DNA of 59,707 nt from Alistipes sp. CHKCI003 (GTDB taxonomy: Bacteria; Bacteroidota; Bacteroidia; Bacteroidales; Rikenellaceae), in assembly GCF_900021155.1 (NCBI RefSeq), contig NZ_FCNT01000061.1, forward strand, positions 1 to 59,707. Direction: 5' to 3'. The translations under genes and the position numbers were made by a program. The notes beneath the pieces are model-generated. The model did not search any database and was not told the origin of the DNA. It was given only the letters and a program-made list of their open reading frames with translations. Numbering within the stretch: position 1 is the first letter of the stretch; every line of letters starts with the position of its first letter. Below are positions 24,931 to 32,054 of the stretch, in pieces.

Positions 24931-25797
24931 CAGTGCCGAAGGCGAACAGTGCATGTGTCGCTGGCAGAAACGGTAAAAGGCGAGATAACTTTTGAATCGG
25001 AACAGCCGAATCAGTTCGTCGTTGCTCCTGATTCCGTCGCGTATGGCCTGAACGATGTCGGCCGCTTTTTGTTTCACCCGCCAGCTGTGAAAGGGTTCGC
25101 CGAAGGTTTCGCGGAACCTGCGGATGAAGGCGCTTTCGCTCATGTTGGCCATTTGTGCGAGTTCGTTCAAATGCTCCGCCTGATGGTAGGTGCTCAGCAC
25201 GAACAGTCGGAAATCATCCTTGGGCCGGATCACGTCCCGCAAGAAATCGCCCAGTTCCTCCGCTCCGTAGAAATAGCGCATCATCAGAAAGAGCTCGTAC
25301 TCTTTGACGACATGATAGCAAGGCAGATGCAACCCTTCGGGTTCGAGAACCGGTCCCAGCCCCCGGAAAAAGAAGAGCACCTCGGGGACGATCGGCAATA
25401 TGGGCGGAGAAGCCTTGCGGGAAGTTGCCCGAGTCGCTATCCCGGCCAATATGTCGTTGTGGCAGAGCGTGATCCGATTGTTGAAATCGAGTATCACCAT
25501 TTCGCTGTCCGTCAGAGCCCGTACCGAAACATCTTTTTTCCGGGCAAGGAATACGCACTGTCGGTCGGTGAGTTCGTAGTCTGCGTTCCGACCGATACGA
25601 ACATGTATGCGTCCCGTGAGCAGGAAGAGGATGCGATGCGAGCGGTAGTGCGCTTCGGGCAGCGTTTCGCCTTCGGTCAACCGCGTCCGTCCGAATCTTG
25701 CGGCGAAACGGTCTTTCTCGGCGGAACAGGTCGCGCATCCGGCCGGACAGTCGGGAGTATGGAAGCCGCCCCATACGGAATTTTCTGTTTGTTTCAT
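24913..25797 (-). CDS. AraC-family transcriptional regulator
   Basis: This 294-residue protein has a cupin-like N-terminal sensor region (LLTGRIHVRIGRNADYEL) and a C-terminal AraC DNA-binding domain. The first helix-turn-helix is clear (HLNELAQMANMSESAFIRRFRETFG); the second is more divergent (FKSYLAFYRFCQRHMHCSP). A short N-terminal Cys group (Cys17, Cys21, Cys24) could sense redox state or metal. It is probably the activator of the adjacent fimbrial operon. The complete gene lies between the 18-bp inverted repeats, so its orientation relative to outside promoters can change. Start at 25797 is the first Met. Confidence 0.88.
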   Translation of the reverse strand: MKQTENSVWGGFHTPDCPAGCATCSAEKDRFAARFGRTRLTEGETLPEAHYRSHRILFLLTGRIHVRIGRNADYELTDRQCVFLARKKDVSVRALTDSEMVILDFNNRITLCHNDILAGIATRATSRKASPPILPIVPEVLFFFRGLGPVLEPEGLHLPCYHVVKEYELFLMMRYFYGAEELGDFLRDVIRPKDDFRLFVLSTYHQAEHLNELAQMANMSESAFIRRFRETFGEPFHSWRVKQKAADIVQAIRDGIRSNDELIRLFRFKSYLAFYRFCQRHMHCSPSALKTKYS

Positions 25798-25958
25798 CGC
25801 TTGTACGTGTCAGTATAGGTATATGTGCCTGAAAAACAACGTAAAAAAATCAAAGTTTCATCGTGTTTCGATAACTGTGCAATTAGTAAACATTCATTCG
25901 CAATCGAATCGTGCAATAGGTTAATATAGAAATCCATACATCAGGAAAAAAACGATGG

Positions 25959-25976
25959 CAGTCTTTTAGGAAAAGA
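25959..25976 (-). repeat. Right 18-bp inverted repeat (IR-R)
   Basis: CAGTCTTTTAGGAAAAGA is the exact reverse complement of IR-L. The flanks differ, which limits the identity to 18 bp. It lies 162 bp upstream of the AraC start and 138 bp before the first fimbrial gene. Confidence 0.9.
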
Positions 25977-26018
25977 GTGGCATGTTTTATTATCGTTCAT
26001 CTGTCTCGTTCCGTGGCG

Positions 26019-26050
26019 TTTGCAGCTGACGCAGGGGAACCCTCCCTTTG
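26019..26050 (+). promoter_or_regulatory. Candidate fixed promoter of the fimbrial operon
   Basis: TTTG (26019-26022), 20 bp, then TCCCTTTG (7 of 8 to TAnnTTTG) at 26043-26050. The weak -7 would suit a promoter that needs an activator such as the AraC protein. It lies outside the invertible segment. Confidence 0.45.
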
Positions 26051-26113
26051 CGCGTGAAGCCGGTTTGCCGTCGCAGTAGCGGATTTGCAACAAGCGATAA
26101 ATTTTACATACAT

Positions 26114-26689
26114 ATGAGAAAACTGCTTTTCACGGTATTTCTGATCTGTTGTACGGCCGGTTCGGCGGCTGCGCAGCAGCTTGGAGTCAAGACCAATGCG
26201 CTGCATTGGGCGACGGCCGGTACGCTCAACGCAGGGCTCGAAATCGGGTTGGGCAAGCGCACTACGCTCGAACTGACGGGCGACTACAATCCTTGGCCGC
26301 TCGACAGGGACCAGAACAAGAAACTCAAGTTCTGGTCGGTGATGCCCGAGTTCCGCTATTGGCTCTGCGAGCGGTTCAACGGTCATTTTTTCGGTTTGCA
26401 CTCCGGCTACGGCGAATACAATATCAGCGGTGTGCGTATCCCGTTCCTGAAAAAATCCATGAAAGACCATCGTTATCAGGGGTGGGCCACCGGATTGGGT
26501 ATCTCCTACGGCTATTCGTGGCTGCTGGGCAGACGTTGGAACCTCGAAGCTACCGTCGGCGTGGGATACGTCTACACGAACTACGATCGTTACGAATGCC
26601 GGACTTGCGGGAAGTTCCGCGGTACGAACGACCGTCATTATTTCGGCCCGACCAAGGCCGGTATTTCCATCATATACATCATAAAATAG
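26114..26689 (+). CDS. DUF3575 outer-membrane protein of the fimbrial locus
   Basis: This 191-residue protein has a signal peptide (AGSAAAQQ) and the DUF3575 pattern: GVKTNALHWATAGTLNAGLEIGLGKRTTLEL, then WSVMPEFRYWLCERFNGHFFGLHSGY, and a C-terminal barrel strand. DUF3575 proteins are small outer-membrane barrels found at the head of many Bacteroidetes fimbrial loci, but their job is not established. ATG 26114 is chosen because it directly precedes the signal peptide; longer frames are in poor context. The next gene follows after 10 bp. A second DUF3575 protein is encoded at 56566-57225. Confidence 0.88.
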   Translation: MRKLLFTVFLICCTAGSAAAQQLGVKTNALHWATAGTLNAGLEIGLGKRTTLELTGDYNPWPLDRDQNKKLKFWSVMPEFRYWLCERFNGHFFGLHSGYGEYNISGVRIPFLKKSMKDHRYQGWATGLGISYGYSWLLGRRWNLEATVGVGYVYTNYDRYECRTCGKFRGTNDRHYFGPTKAGISIIYIIK

Positions 26690-26699
26690 GAGGAAGAAG

Positions 26700-28196
26700 A
26701 TGATGAAGCATATCTTTCGCATATTGTTGGCGGTGCTGGCATGCAGCCCGGCGTGGGCCTATGCGGGCAAATCCGAAAGGAAGACGAGCTATCTGCCGGC
26801 CATCGAGGTGGCGAACGGTGAGGTGCGGAAAAACGGCCGCAACGTGGAGCTGACGATGGTCGTCGATCTGAGCGGAGCGCGTATCCGGACGCAGCATACG
26901 GTGGCGCTCACGCCCGTGCTGGTTTCGCGCGACGGACAGCGCGAGGCGGCGTTTGCTCCGGTGGTGGTCGACGGCGGCACGCGCAACAGGGTCTACCTGC
27001 GGGCGCAGCGGTTGCGGAGCGTCGAGCTGCCTCCCCGACACGACGGACAGGAGGAGGTGGTCATCCGCCGCCGCAACGGCAAGGAGCAGACCTACGATTA
27101 TGCGGCTTCGCTGCCTTACGAGCGATGGATGCTCGACGGGCGGGTGGAACTGCGCGAAGAGGTGCACGGCTGCGCGAACTGCGGTGTCGGCGAGGCGGAA
27201 CAGGAACTTCTGCCCGCCGTGCTGCCCGAGTTCATCCCCCGATACGGCTTCGCTACGATCCTTCCCGAACCCGAACCGGTGAAGATGCGCGCCGAAACCC
27301 GTACTGCACGATTGCAGTTCCGGCAGGACAGCTACAAGATTCTGCCCGATTACAAGGACAACCGGGCCGAGCTGGACAAGGTGTCGAATTCGATCCTGCT
27401 CGTGAAACAGAACGAAGATGTGAAGATCACGGGTATCTACATCGCGGGTTACGCATCCCCCGAGGGGTCGATGGCGCATAACCTCACGCTTTCGGAAAAC
27501 CGTGCCAAGGCTCTCGCCGAATACATCCGCCGTCATGACGACATTGTGCCCGACATGCTGCATGTCGAATGGCACGGCGAGGATTGGGAAGGTTTCATCG
27601 AGGCGCTGGACAGCTGTCCGCAATTGCTGGGGCTCGACCGCATCCGCGAACTGGTCGCGGAATACCCCGACAATCAGGATTTCTGCGAATTGGAGATCAG
27701 CAGGCTGGAGCCTGCGGAAATCTATGTCCGCCTGTTGAACGAGGTCTATCCGCGGTTGCGCCGCAACGAGTACAGGATCGAATACAACGTGCGTAATTTC
27801 AATCTCGAAGAGGCGCGCCGGATGGTCGGCGAACGTCCCGACCTGCTGAGCGTGCAGGAGATGTACAAGGTCGCCGGATCCTACGAGAAGGGGTCGGCCG
27901 AGTACGAGCGGGTCATGCAGACCGCAGCGCGTTGTTTCCCCGACGAACCGGCCGTGCTGAACGATCGGGCGCTCGATGCGCTCGGGAGGGGCGATGCGGC
28001 GGCCGCGATCGGTTTGCTGGAGGGGCGCGGTCCGGTGGAGAAGAACCCCTCGCTGCTCAATACGCTGGGCGTGGCCTATGCCCGCAGCGGCGAAGCGTAC
28101 AAGGCCGAAGAGGCGTTCCGTCGGGCGGCGGATCGGGGGTCGGAAGAAGCGCGACGCAATCTGGAACAGGTCCGGAGGGTCATCGACCAACTGTAA
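26700..28196 (+). CDS. DUF3868 / OmpA-like fimbrial accessory protein
   Basis: This 498-residue secreted protein has an N-terminal DUF3868-like beta domain (about 30-170) and a CxxC-type pair (HGCANCG). An OmpA-like peptidoglycan-binding domain follows (about 205-330), with LQFRQDSYKILPDYKDNRAEL and IAGYASPEGSMAHNLTLSENRAKAL cut short here as family landmarks. A C-terminal helical TPR-like repeat region (about 390-490) includes LLNTLGVAYARSGEAYKAEE. It probably fixes the fimbrial machinery to the cell wall. Similar proteins stand between DUF3575 and the major subunit in related loci. Confidence 0.85.
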   Translation: MMKHIFRILLAVLACSPAWAYAGKSERKTSYLPAIEVANGEVRKNGRNVELTMVVDLSGARIRTQHTVALTPVLVSRDGQREAAFAPVVVDGGTRNRVYLRAQRLRSVELPPRHDGQEEVVIRRRNGKEQTYDYAASLPYERWMLDGRVELREEVHGCANCGVGEAEQELLPAVLPEFIPRYGFATILPEPEPVKMRAETRTARLQFRQDSYKILPDYKDNRAELDKVSNSILLVKQNEDVKITGIYIAGYASPEGSMAHNLTLSENRAKALAEYIRRHDDIVPDMLHVEWHGEDWEGFIEALDSCPQLLGLDRIRELVAEYPDNQDFCELEISRLEPAEIYVRLLNEVYPRLRRNEYRIEYNVRNFNLEEARRMVGERPDLLSVQEMYKVAGSYEKGSAEYERVMQTAARCFPDEPAVLNDRALDALGRGDAAAAIGLLEGRGPVEKNPSLLNTLGVAYARSGEAYKAEEAFRRAADRGSEEARRNLEQVRRVIDQL

Positions 28197-28210
28197 TTCG
28201 GAAAAGCCAT

Positions 28211-28229
28211 GCTTCCCGAAAGGGGAAGC
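28211..28229 (+). promoter_or_regulatory. 5' leader hairpin before the major fimbrial subunit
   Basis: GCTTCCC pairs with GGGAAGC around a GAAAG loop, 15 bp after the preceding stop codon and 59 bp before the fimbrillin ATG. It may protect the 5' end of a processed fimbrillin mRNA. Confidence 0.4.
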
Positions 28230-28287
28230 CGATAATAATCAACATTCAATTTTTTACATTCATTCATCCATTTATCCTATCAGTATT

Positions 28288-29409
28288 ATGAAAGTCAAAA
28301 ATTATTTGGTTCTGGCTCTCGCGGCGGCGACGGCGTTCGCGTCTTGCAGCAAGGAGCAGAGCAGTGTCGCAGGAGACGACGCTCCGAAGAGCGTAACTCT
28401 TACCGTGTCGAATGTCGTGCCCGGATCCCGTTCGGCCGGCAGCAAGGTAGAACCTGATAGTAAGGTGAAGTTCTCGGACCTTCAGGTGTTCTTCGCCACA
28501 TCCGATGGCAATCTGGTGCAGGGCAAGACGCTGGACAACCAGCCTGCACAACACTATTTCACTACGGATCAGTTCGACGTGCGCGAGGACAAGGTGTTCC
28601 ATTTCCTGCCGGCCAACGTGAGCAAGGTGATCGTCGTGGGCAACCTCGGTACGGAGCAAACGGGCGTTACAACCGTCGATAACCTGAAACGCACGCTGGA
28701 GATTGCCGATGAGCAGAACGAAAAGAATCTTTCGCTGTACGACGAGACGGAGCTGACGACGGTCTCCGGGACGGATGAGGCCGGACACCCGCTTTACGTG
28801 GCGAAGCTGACGCTCGAACCCCGCGTGGCGCGTATCGAGGTGGTCGGCTTCGAATATCAGGCTGTGGGGGAGAACCCTCGTAAGTATGCAAGCATCGAGA
28901 TCGAGCAAGTCGTGTTGAACAACTACTACGATGGGGCCGATTTCTTGACCGGAGCCGTTAGCGGCGAAAAGACCAATACCGAGATCAATGAAGGTTCGGC
29001 TTTCGAATTTTTCGCAAATGCTGCTCAATCGGATGCTTGGTATAACGATATGCTCGATAACACAACTCTGCCGGAGGTCGTTTTGTCCGCGAGCAATGAT
29101 TATAAGACGGCGTATGGCGACGGGGATAAGCGTCCGGCTTACCATTTCTTCCCTATGGCCGAGAATATCGGTACGACAGACCATCCGCAGCTCGTGGTGA
29201 AACTGCTCGGCACGACGGCTGACGGTGAAAAGGTACCCCTTTACCTTGCTACCAGTAAGTTCGATCCGGCCGTAACCGGCAACGTTGCCAAGATCTATCA
29301 GGTGCAATTCGCTTTCAACGACGATAATCTGTCGAATCCCGAGAAATGCGTCGAGGTCAACGTCGGTGTCGCTTCGTGGAGTGTCATACCGGTTTCCCCG
29401 GAATTCTAA
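28288..29409 (+). CDS. Major fimbrial subunit, FimA/Mfa1-like
   Basis: This 373-residue lipoprotein precursor has lipobox AFASC20 and a fimbrillin N-domain with KVKFSDLQVFFATSDGNLVQGKT. A candidate Arg cleavage site is R48 in VVPGSRSAG. Type V fimbrillins are exported as lipoproteins, cleaved after an Arg/Lys by a surface protease, and polymerise by donor-strand exchange. The C-terminal strand ends GVASWSVIPVSPEF. Gene position, size and the terminator right after it make this the shaft protein. ATG 28288 directly starts the signal peptide. Confidence 0.88.
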   Translation: MKVKNYLVLALAAATAFASCSKEQSSVAGDDAPKSVTLTVSNVVPGSRSAGSKVEPDSKVKFSDLQVFFATSDGNLVQGKTLDNQPAQHYFTTDQFDVREDKVFHFLPANVSKVIVVGNLGTEQTGVTTVDNLKRTLEIADEQNEKNLSLYDETELTTVSGTDEAGHPLYVAKLTLEPRVARIEVVGFEYQAVGENPRKYASIEIEQVVLNNYYDGADFLTGAVSGEKTNTEINEGSAFEFFANAAQSDAWYNDMLDNTTLPEVVLSASNDYKTAYGDGDKRPAYHFFPMAENIGTTDHPQLVVKLLGTTADGEKVPLYLATSKFDPAVTGNVAKIYQVQFAFNDDNLSNPEKCVEVNVGVASWSVIPVSPEF

Positions 29410-29422
29410 GTCGATATTTTTG

Positions 29423-29468
29423 CGGAAAGGGAGCCGGAAACTCCCGCGCTCCCTTTCCGTTCTTTTTT
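29423..29468 (+). terminator. Strong terminator after the major fimbrillin
   Basis: A 12-bp perfect stem (CGGAAAGGGAGC / GCTCCCTTTCCG) is followed by TTCTTTTTTC. It lies 13 bp after the fimbrillin stop and 22 bp before the next gene. It should stop most transcripts and let only some read through to the minor subunits. Confidence 0.9.
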
Positions 29469-29489
29469 CAGACGAAAAACATACAGACT

Positions 29490-30389
29490 ATGAAATTCAG
29501 AATTTTTGTTTGGGGCTTGTTGCTTGCTGGGGTAACCTCGTCGTGTATCCGGGAGGACATGAGCGAGTGTCTTAACACGCACAAGATCGTGCTGAGCTAC
29601 CTCGGAGACGGCCAGACCGAGATCTTCGGCGACAAGATCGATCGGGTCGAGATGTATGTTTTCGATGCGCAGAACAATTGTACGGATCATTTCGTCGTAC
29701 CCGACGACCAAGTCGCGGCCCGTACCGCGCAACTGCCGCCCCTCGCTCCCGGCGATTACAGGGTGGTGTGTCTGGGCAATACCTACCATACGAAGATTGC
29801 GGATTTGTCGGCCGGAAGTTTCGATGCGATCCGTTTCGCCGATGCGGACTATCTGGATACCGGAGCCGCTTCGGGGAACGACTCGCTCTACTATGCATCG
29901 GCTTCCGTTGCGGTGCAGGAATATACCGGAAAGGACGTCGAACGGACGACGCTCGTCTCTTTCGCCAGTTCCCACTACGACTTATCGGTCGAGGTCGCGG
30001 GCATTCCCCAGTCCGATGTCAGAGCCGGCCTCGTGCCGAAGCTCGAAATTTGCGGTGTCGCGCCTTGCACCGACTTCGAAAACCGCGCATGCGGAGAGGC
30101 GACCGATTATACGCTCGAAACCGAGTACGATGCCGGCAGGATGCTGCTGACGTCGAAAACCAATATCATGCGGCATACGAACCACGGGGATGTGAACGTC
30201 TGCCTGCGCCCCGCTTCGGGCGAAGGCTCGTTCGTCGAGGTCAACCTCGCGGAGTTCCTTGCCCGGAATCCCCGGATCGACTGTTCGAAACAGGAAGTGC
30301 TTATCCCGATCCGCATCGAATTCACCTCGGTGGGGGTGGAGGTCTCGGTGCCCGATTGGTTCGTTCAGGAGGTCAAACCCGAATTTTAA
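29490..30389 (+). CDS. FimB/Mfa2-family fimbrial anchor/assembly protein
   Basis: This 299-residue lipoprotein has lipobox TSSC19 and the FimB/Mfa2 signature near the start: CIREDMSECLNTHKIVLSYL, then GDKIDRVEMYVFDAQNNC. In Porphyromonas, FimB and Mfa2 anchor fimbriae to the outer membrane and limit their length. Length is normal for the family. It is the first gene after the terminator, so anchor protein should be less abundant than shaft protein. The start is fixed by the signal peptide at 29490. Confidence 0.9.
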   Translation: MKFRIFVWGLLLAGVTSSCIREDMSECLNTHKIVLSYLGDGQTEIFGDKIDRVEMYVFDAQNNCTDHFVVPDDQVAARTAQLPPLAPGDYRVVCLGNTYHTKIADLSAGSFDAIRFADADYLDTGAASGNDSLYYASASVAVQEYTGKDVERTTLVSFASSHYDLSVEVAGIPQSDVRAGLVPKLEICGVAPCTDFENRACGEATDYTLETEYDAGRMLLTSKTNIMRHTNHGDVNVCLRPASGEGSFVEVNLAEFLARNPRIDCSKQEVLIPIRIEFTSVGVEVSVPDWFVQEVKPEF

Positions 30390-30401
30390 GCGATTACGAC
30401 C

Positions 30402-32018
30402 ATGCATAAAGTCAGATACCTGTTGCTTGCGGCGTTCGGCGCCGCCTGCTGCGCCGGGGCGATGTCCGGCTGCGGCAAAGAGGAGGGAGCGAGTCCCGAC
30501 CCGGCCGGAAAGAGGAGTGTCTCCGTGCTTCTGAACGTCGGATCGCGCGACGTCGATGCCACGGACGGAACGCCTGCGGCCGAAGAAGAGGCCCTGCATT
30601 CGCTCCGCGTCTATGCCTTCATCGGCGACGAACGTGTCGGCCACTATTACAGCGACGGCGATTTCGGGGCATCTGCCGTGTTCCTGATGGATATGGCTCT
30701 GAAATCGACGGACGTTCAGACGGTGGATTTCTATGTCGTGGCCAACGAGGCGGCGATGATAACTCCGCGCGGCAACGAAAAACTCACCGAAACGACGACC
30801 CGCAGGCAGCTTGAGGAGTTCTCTTTCACGGAACTCGACACGACGCAAGGACTGCCGATGTACTGCCAGACGCAGGTGGAGATCAATGTGTCCGAGGACA
30901 GTCCCAATCCTCCGGCGGATCCGGATCACGCGGGGCATACGCAGTTGGCGCAGACGGTCGATATTCAGCTCAAACGACCCTTCGCCAAGCTGGGTGTTTT
31001 CGCCGCCAAGCGTCCGGGCGAGACGGCCGAGCTGCGGATCACCGGTCTGAGGATGCGGAAGGAGGGAACGCGCATGCGCAACTACCTGATGGAACAGGAC
31101 CGCGCGACGCTGGAACAGGTGGGGGCGAAGGATGTGCCTTTCGAGCTCGATCCGGTCGAAGCGCCTGTCGGCGAACTGAGGGTTCCCTCGGGGACGACCG
31201 AAGAGGCGGCCCGCCGGGATGCGGCCAATTATACGCCCGTGCTCGGAACGCCCTTCTATCCCTTCGAGAATCCGTGGCAGAACGGCGGCAGCTGGGACAT
31301 TCCGGGCGACACGCAAGGCAACGTGTTGGAGATCGACTACACGTTCGGCGGCGAAAGCCGCACGGGGGTGGTATATCTGCCGGCAACGGAGCGCAATTCC
31401 TACTATACGGTGTGCTGCCTGATGAACAATTCGGGGAAGTTCACCGTGGAATATCTGGTCGCGGATTGGGGTGAGGGCGACGTCTGGGACGATCTGGTTT
31501 TCGACTATCCGTCCTACACCAACCCGCTTCTTCCGAGCCCGGACGCCGAAACGCCCATACCTCAGACGATGCCGACGATTTACTACAATCCCGACTACGA
31601 CCCGTCCGACGACGATACCTTCGATGAAGCGTCGCCGGCGGCTGCGGGCAGTTACTCCTTTTTCTTTCAGCTGACCGCACCTTCGGGACAGGAGTGGACG
31701 GCGACGCTGGCCGATGTCTCCGCGTCGGACTATTCGGTTGCGGTCTACGACCGCGGCGGCAGGAAGGTGGAGAGCCCCGCGGCTTCGGACGATTTTTACC
31801 GGATCGTCGTGCGCGCACTGAACGACGACCCGGAGTACGTGGGGAATTGCATCCGTCTGGGCATCACCTATACGCCGACGTGGGAAAGCTCCGGGGGCAA
31901 CTATCTGCTCATCAACGGCGAGCAGGGCGAAACCGAGTGGTGTTCCGATTCGGGCAGCGAACAGGTGCCCGAGTTGATCGAGATCAGACATATCGCCAAC
32001 ATACCGGTAACCGAGTAG
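30402..32018 (+). CDS. Mfa-like minor fimbrial lipoprotein
   Basis: This 538-residue lipoprotein has lipobox AMSGC24 and a fimbrillin-like N-domain (KRSVSVLLNVGSRDVDAT, then EEALHSLRVYAFIGDERVGHYY). A long C-terminal part follows with an Asp/Pro-rich patch (YYNPDYDPSDDDTFDEA) and a final beta domain. The closest type is the accessory/tip subunits of Mfa/Fim loci. It may sit near the fimbrial tip. It begins 12 bp after the Mfa2-like gene and is followed after 36 bp by the next accessory gene. Confidence 0.75.
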   Translation: MHKVRYLLLAAFGAACCAGAMSGCGKEEGASPDPAGKRSVSVLLNVGSRDVDATDGTPAAEEEALHSLRVYAFIGDERVGHYYSDGDFGASAVFLMDMALKSTDVQTVDFYVVANEAAMITPRGNEKLTETTTRRQLEEFSFTELDTTQGLPMYCQTQVEINVSEDSPNPPADPDHAGHTQLAQTVDIQLKRPFAKLGVFAAKRPGETAELRITGLRMRKEGTRMRNYLMEQDRATLEQVGAKDVPFELDPVEAPVGELRVPSGTTEEAARRDAANYTPVLGTPFYPFENPWQNGGSWDIPGDTQGNVLEIDYTFGGESRTGVVYLPATERNSYYTVCCLMNNSGKFTVEYLVADWGEGDVWDDLVFDYPSYTNPLLPSPDAETPIPQTMPTIYYNPDYDPSDDDTFDEASPAAAGSYSFFFQLTAPSGQEWTATLADVSASDYSVAVYDRGGRKVESPAASDDFYRIVVRALNDDPEYVGNCIRLGITYTPTWESSGGNYLLINGEQGETEWCSDSGSEQVPELIEIRHIANIPVTE

Positions 32019-32054
32019 CGAACCGGAACCTCAAGATTAAACAATTCAGCGACG

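Larger units (their letters stand above)
24735..25976. mobile_element. Putative invertible DNA segment carrying an AraC-type gene
   Basis: The perfect 18-bp inverted repeats enclose 1.24 kb holding a complete AraC-type regulator (minus strand), a hairpin across its stop codon, a C9 tract and a TATCTTTG motif near the left end. The tyrosine recombinase gene lies immediately to the left and the fimbrial operon immediately to the right. The repeats and gene order are seen directly. That the segment inverts, and that the recombinase does it, is inferred from this arrangement. Confidence 0.75.
25798..26113. promoter_or_regulatory. AraC-fimbriae intergenic region
   Basis: This 316-bp divergent region contains an AT-rich stretch, the right inverted repeat (25959-25976) and a candidate fimbrial promoter outside the repeat. 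No exact TAnnTTTG was found for the AraC gene on the minus strand, inside or outside the repeat, which fits the idea that the gene is silent in this orientation. Confidence 0.5.
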
